Shown here in pieces: positions 14,035 to 15,596 of a stretch of DNA of 15,596 nucleotides. The notes under the pieces were generated by a model, which was given only the letters and a program-made list of their open reading frames with translations, was not told the DNA's origin and did no database searches. Both the position numbers and the translations under genes were made by a program. The stretch is from Halanaerobiales bacterium (GTDB lineage Bacteria; Bacillota_F; Halanaerobiia; Halanaerobiales; DTU029). The stretch lies in NCBI GenBank assembly GCA_016278415.1, contig JADQBV010000094.1:1-15596 (forward strand). Direction: 5' to 3'. Every line of letters starts with the position of its first letter. Position 1 is the first letter of the stretch.

Positions 14035-15234
14035 ATGGCAATGAGTTTAGCAATTATTATTATTTTTGGATTAATATTTAATAAGGCATTTAACAAGATA
14101 AATCTACCGGGTTTATTAGGAATGTTAATACTGGGGGTTATTATTGGCCCATATGGCCTTAATATAATTAATCCTAAGCTTATTACAATCTCTCCTGATT
14201 TAAGGAAAATTGCTTTAATTGTCATCTTACTGAGAGCAGGTCTCGGAATAAAGAAAGAAACCTTAAAAAAAGTCGGTGTTCCTGCTATAAAATTAAGTTT
14301 TATACCAGGGTTACTAGAAGGGTTTACAGTTTTATTTATATCTTCTTATTTTTTCAAGTTATCTTACATAGAAGCCGGTATGTTAGCCTTTATAATTGCC
14401 GCTGTCTCTCCTGCTGTTATTGTACCGCAAATGTTAAATTTAATTAAAAATAAAAGGGGTACTAATAAAGGTATCCCCACACTTATACTAACTGGAGCGT
14501 CTATTGATGATGTAATAGCCATCACTATATTCTCTATGTTTCTTGGACTTTATGGAGGCACAAACATTAACCTTGGCCTTAGAATTTTAAATATCCCTAT
14601 TTCTATTATTATTGGTATTTTCTTGGGCAGTATAACAGCAATGATTCTTATTTACCTTTTTAAAAAACTCCATATGAGAGACACCAAGAAAACCCTTTTA
14701 ATGCTGAGTGCTGCTATTATATTAACTGGAATCGAAGACATACTGACAGATATTATTCCTATTGCAGCCTTACTGGGCGTTATGACTATGGGATTTGTCT
14801 TACAGGAAAAATATAATGTTTTAGGGACAAGATTAGCCGCTAAATTTAATAAGATTTGGGTATTTGCAGAAATAATGTTATTTGTTCTTATAGGTGCTGA
14901 AGTTAATATATATCTAGCTATGGATTCAGGTCTAATAGGATTGTTAATTATTTTCATTGGCTTATCTGCCAGGGGGTTAGGGGTAATTTTTTCTGTTATC
15001 GGAACAAATCTAAACTGGAAAGAAAGAATATTTACTGTAATAGCTTATACACCTAAAGCTACGGTACAAGCTGCTATTGGAGCTGTCCCATTAACAATGG
15101 GGGTAGAATCTGGTGAACTGATCTTGGCTATAGCAGTATTGTCTATTGTAATTACTGCACCACTTGGTGCAGTAGGCATTGAAATTGCCGGACAGCATTG
15201 GTTGGAAGTGACAAATACTGACTCATTTAGCTAA
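14035..15234 (+). CDS. Cation:proton antiporter (CPA family, membrane domain only)
   Basis: A 399-residue inner-membrane protein with about eleven to twelve membrane segments, of the NhaP/KefB-like monovalent cation:proton antiporter superfamily. The N-terminal NLPGLLGMLILGVIIGP (23-39) is the usual first conserved block. TGASIDDVIAI (153-163) carries the paired acidic residues Asp158 and Asp159 of the ion-binding site, and ARGLG (312-316) has the conserved Arg313. The late helix YTPKATVQAAIGAVPL (338-353) is also typical. There is no C-terminal TrkA-N/RCK domain, so it is not a full-length Kef-type potassium channel. Its likely role is Na+ or K+ extrusion for pH and salt balance; the ion cannot be told by eye. 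ATG 14035 is eleven bases after GAGGG; an in-frame stop at 14026 rules out an earlier start. It diverges from amt and is followed by a strong terminator. Confidence 0.9.
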   Translation: MAMSLAIIIIFGLIFNKAFNKINLPGLLGMLILGVIIGPYGLNIINPKLITISPDLRKIALIVILLRAGLGIKKETLKKVGVPAIKLSFIPGLLEGFTVLFISSYFFKLSYIEAGMLAFIIAAVSPAVIVPQMLNLIKNKRGTNKGIPTLILTGASIDDVIAITIFSMFLGLYGGTNINLGLRILNIPISIIIGIFLGSITAMILIYLFKKLHMRDTKKTLLMLSAAIILTGIEDILTDIIPIAALLGVMTMGFVLQEKYNVLGTRLAAKFNKIWVFAEIMLFVLIGAEVNIYLAMDSGLIGLLIIFIGLSARGLGVIFSVIGTNLNWKERIFTVIAYTPKATVQAAIGAVPLTMGVESGELILAIAVLSIVITAPLGAVGIEIAGQHWLEVTNTDSFS

Positions 15235-15300
15235 AGGAATTGCTATGCTATTATTAACAAACAGTATATAGATCATTTATATTTACTAGTCACACTAATT

Positions 15301-15338
15301 AAACCCCGATTACTTAATAAATAAGTGATCGGGGTTTT
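15301..15338. terminator. Bidirectional terminator after the antiporter gene
   Basis: AAACCCCGATTACTTA pairs with TAAGTGATCGGGGTTT (one G-T wobble, 5-nt loop), followed by TTTTATTT on the plus strand and an A/T-rich flank on the other. It serves the antiporter transcript and can also stop the helicase transcript from the right. Confidence 0.88.
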
Positions 15339-15383
15339 ATTTAGGTTAGTCTTCTTTATTTACGAAAGAATATTTATTGATGA

Positions 15384-15596
15384 TTATTTAGGATTAGCTG
15401 GCTCTACATTAACTTTAGTACCTTTAATATAATTATTCTGCATTATCTTAAGTACTTCTTGTGCATTATCATGAGGTACTTCTACAAATGTAAAGGCGTC
15501 ATAGACATCAATTGCTCCAATGAGTCTTCCAGCAATACCAGTTTCTCCTGCAATAGCTGCAACAATGTGTCTTGGTCCTACATTATCATTTTTACC
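15384..15596 (-). CDS. DEAD-box RNA helicase, C-terminal RNA-binding domain (5' part outside window)
   Basis: The last 70 codons of a minus-strand gene that enters from the right edge, ending at TAA 15384. The peptide has VGPRHIVAAIAGETGIAG, then IGAIDVYDAFTFVEVP and a final helix before KGTKVNVEP, which is the order and spacing of the DbpA-type RNA-binding domain found at the C-terminus of DEAD-box helicases of the DeaD/CshA/DbpA group. These proteins unwind RNA in ribosome assembly, cold adaptation and RNA decay. The helicase core is not visible, so the subgroup cannot be given. The short tail after the domain (EPANPK) lacks the basic, glycine-rich extension that some members carry. Confidence 0.85.
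   Translation of the reverse strand, partial: GKNDNVGPRHIVAAIAGETGIAGRLIGAIDVYDAFTFVEVPHDNAQEVLKIMQNNYIKGTKVNVEPANPK

Overview
This window looks like a piece of chromosome from a low-GC, probably anaerobic member of the Bacillota (Clostridia or Halanaerobiia type). The evidence is AT-rich sequence, strong GGAGG-type ribosome binding sites, TTG starts, sigma-A-like promoters with 16-17 bp spacers, a lysine riboswitch, a full-length two-function pyruvate carboxylase, a TSCPD-domain protein of clostridial type and a CE7 acetyl esterase. The exact genus cannot be fixed from the sequence alone. I see no phage, transposase, CRISPR array, rRNA or tRNA.

Left part (1-2570). A partial NhaC-family transporter runs off the left edge on the minus strand. 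It is preceded by a complete control region: a consensus promoter (1218-1246), a lysine riboswitch aptamer (981-1155) and an intrinsic terminator (903-938). This argues that the transporter moves lysine and is shut off by it. Next to it are two decayed gene ends that meet head to head near 1400: on the minus strand a YcbB-like L,D-transpeptidase fragment, on the plus strand the C-terminus of an M14 zinc carboxypeptidase. A DUF421/YetF membrane protein (minus) follows.

Middle part (2570-9004). A plus-strand CE7 acetyl (xylan) esterase converges on a minus-strand pyruvate carboxylase, with a bidirectional terminator between them. A short GC-rich island of small palindromes lies just past the carboxylase stop. 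The carboxylase has a long, foldable leader.

Minus-strand operon (10439 down to 7598): a MarR-type repressor, an NmrA-like NAD(P)-binding protein (8-nt overlap) and a MATE exporter, ended by a terminator at 7534-7563. Two similar inverted repeats 32 bp apart cover the -35 and the start region of its promoter, so the repressor most likely controls its own operon.

Right part. A small four-cysteine TSCPD protein, a one-cysteine peroxiredoxin and an amt-glnK ammonium uptake pair are all on the minus strand, each unit with a readable promoter. The peroxiredoxin promoter has a Fur/PerR-like box just downstream of it and five perfect 12-bp tandem repeats just upstream; the TSCPD promoter has two 18-bp direct repeats upstream. 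Divergent from amt is a plus-strand cation:proton antiporter with a perfect promoter and a strong terminator. The window ends in the 3' end of a DEAD-box RNA helicase (minus). The most noteworthy points are regulatory architecture (riboswitch, paired operators, tandem repeats) and the gene graveyard at 1287-1681; I see no clearly new multi-gene system.
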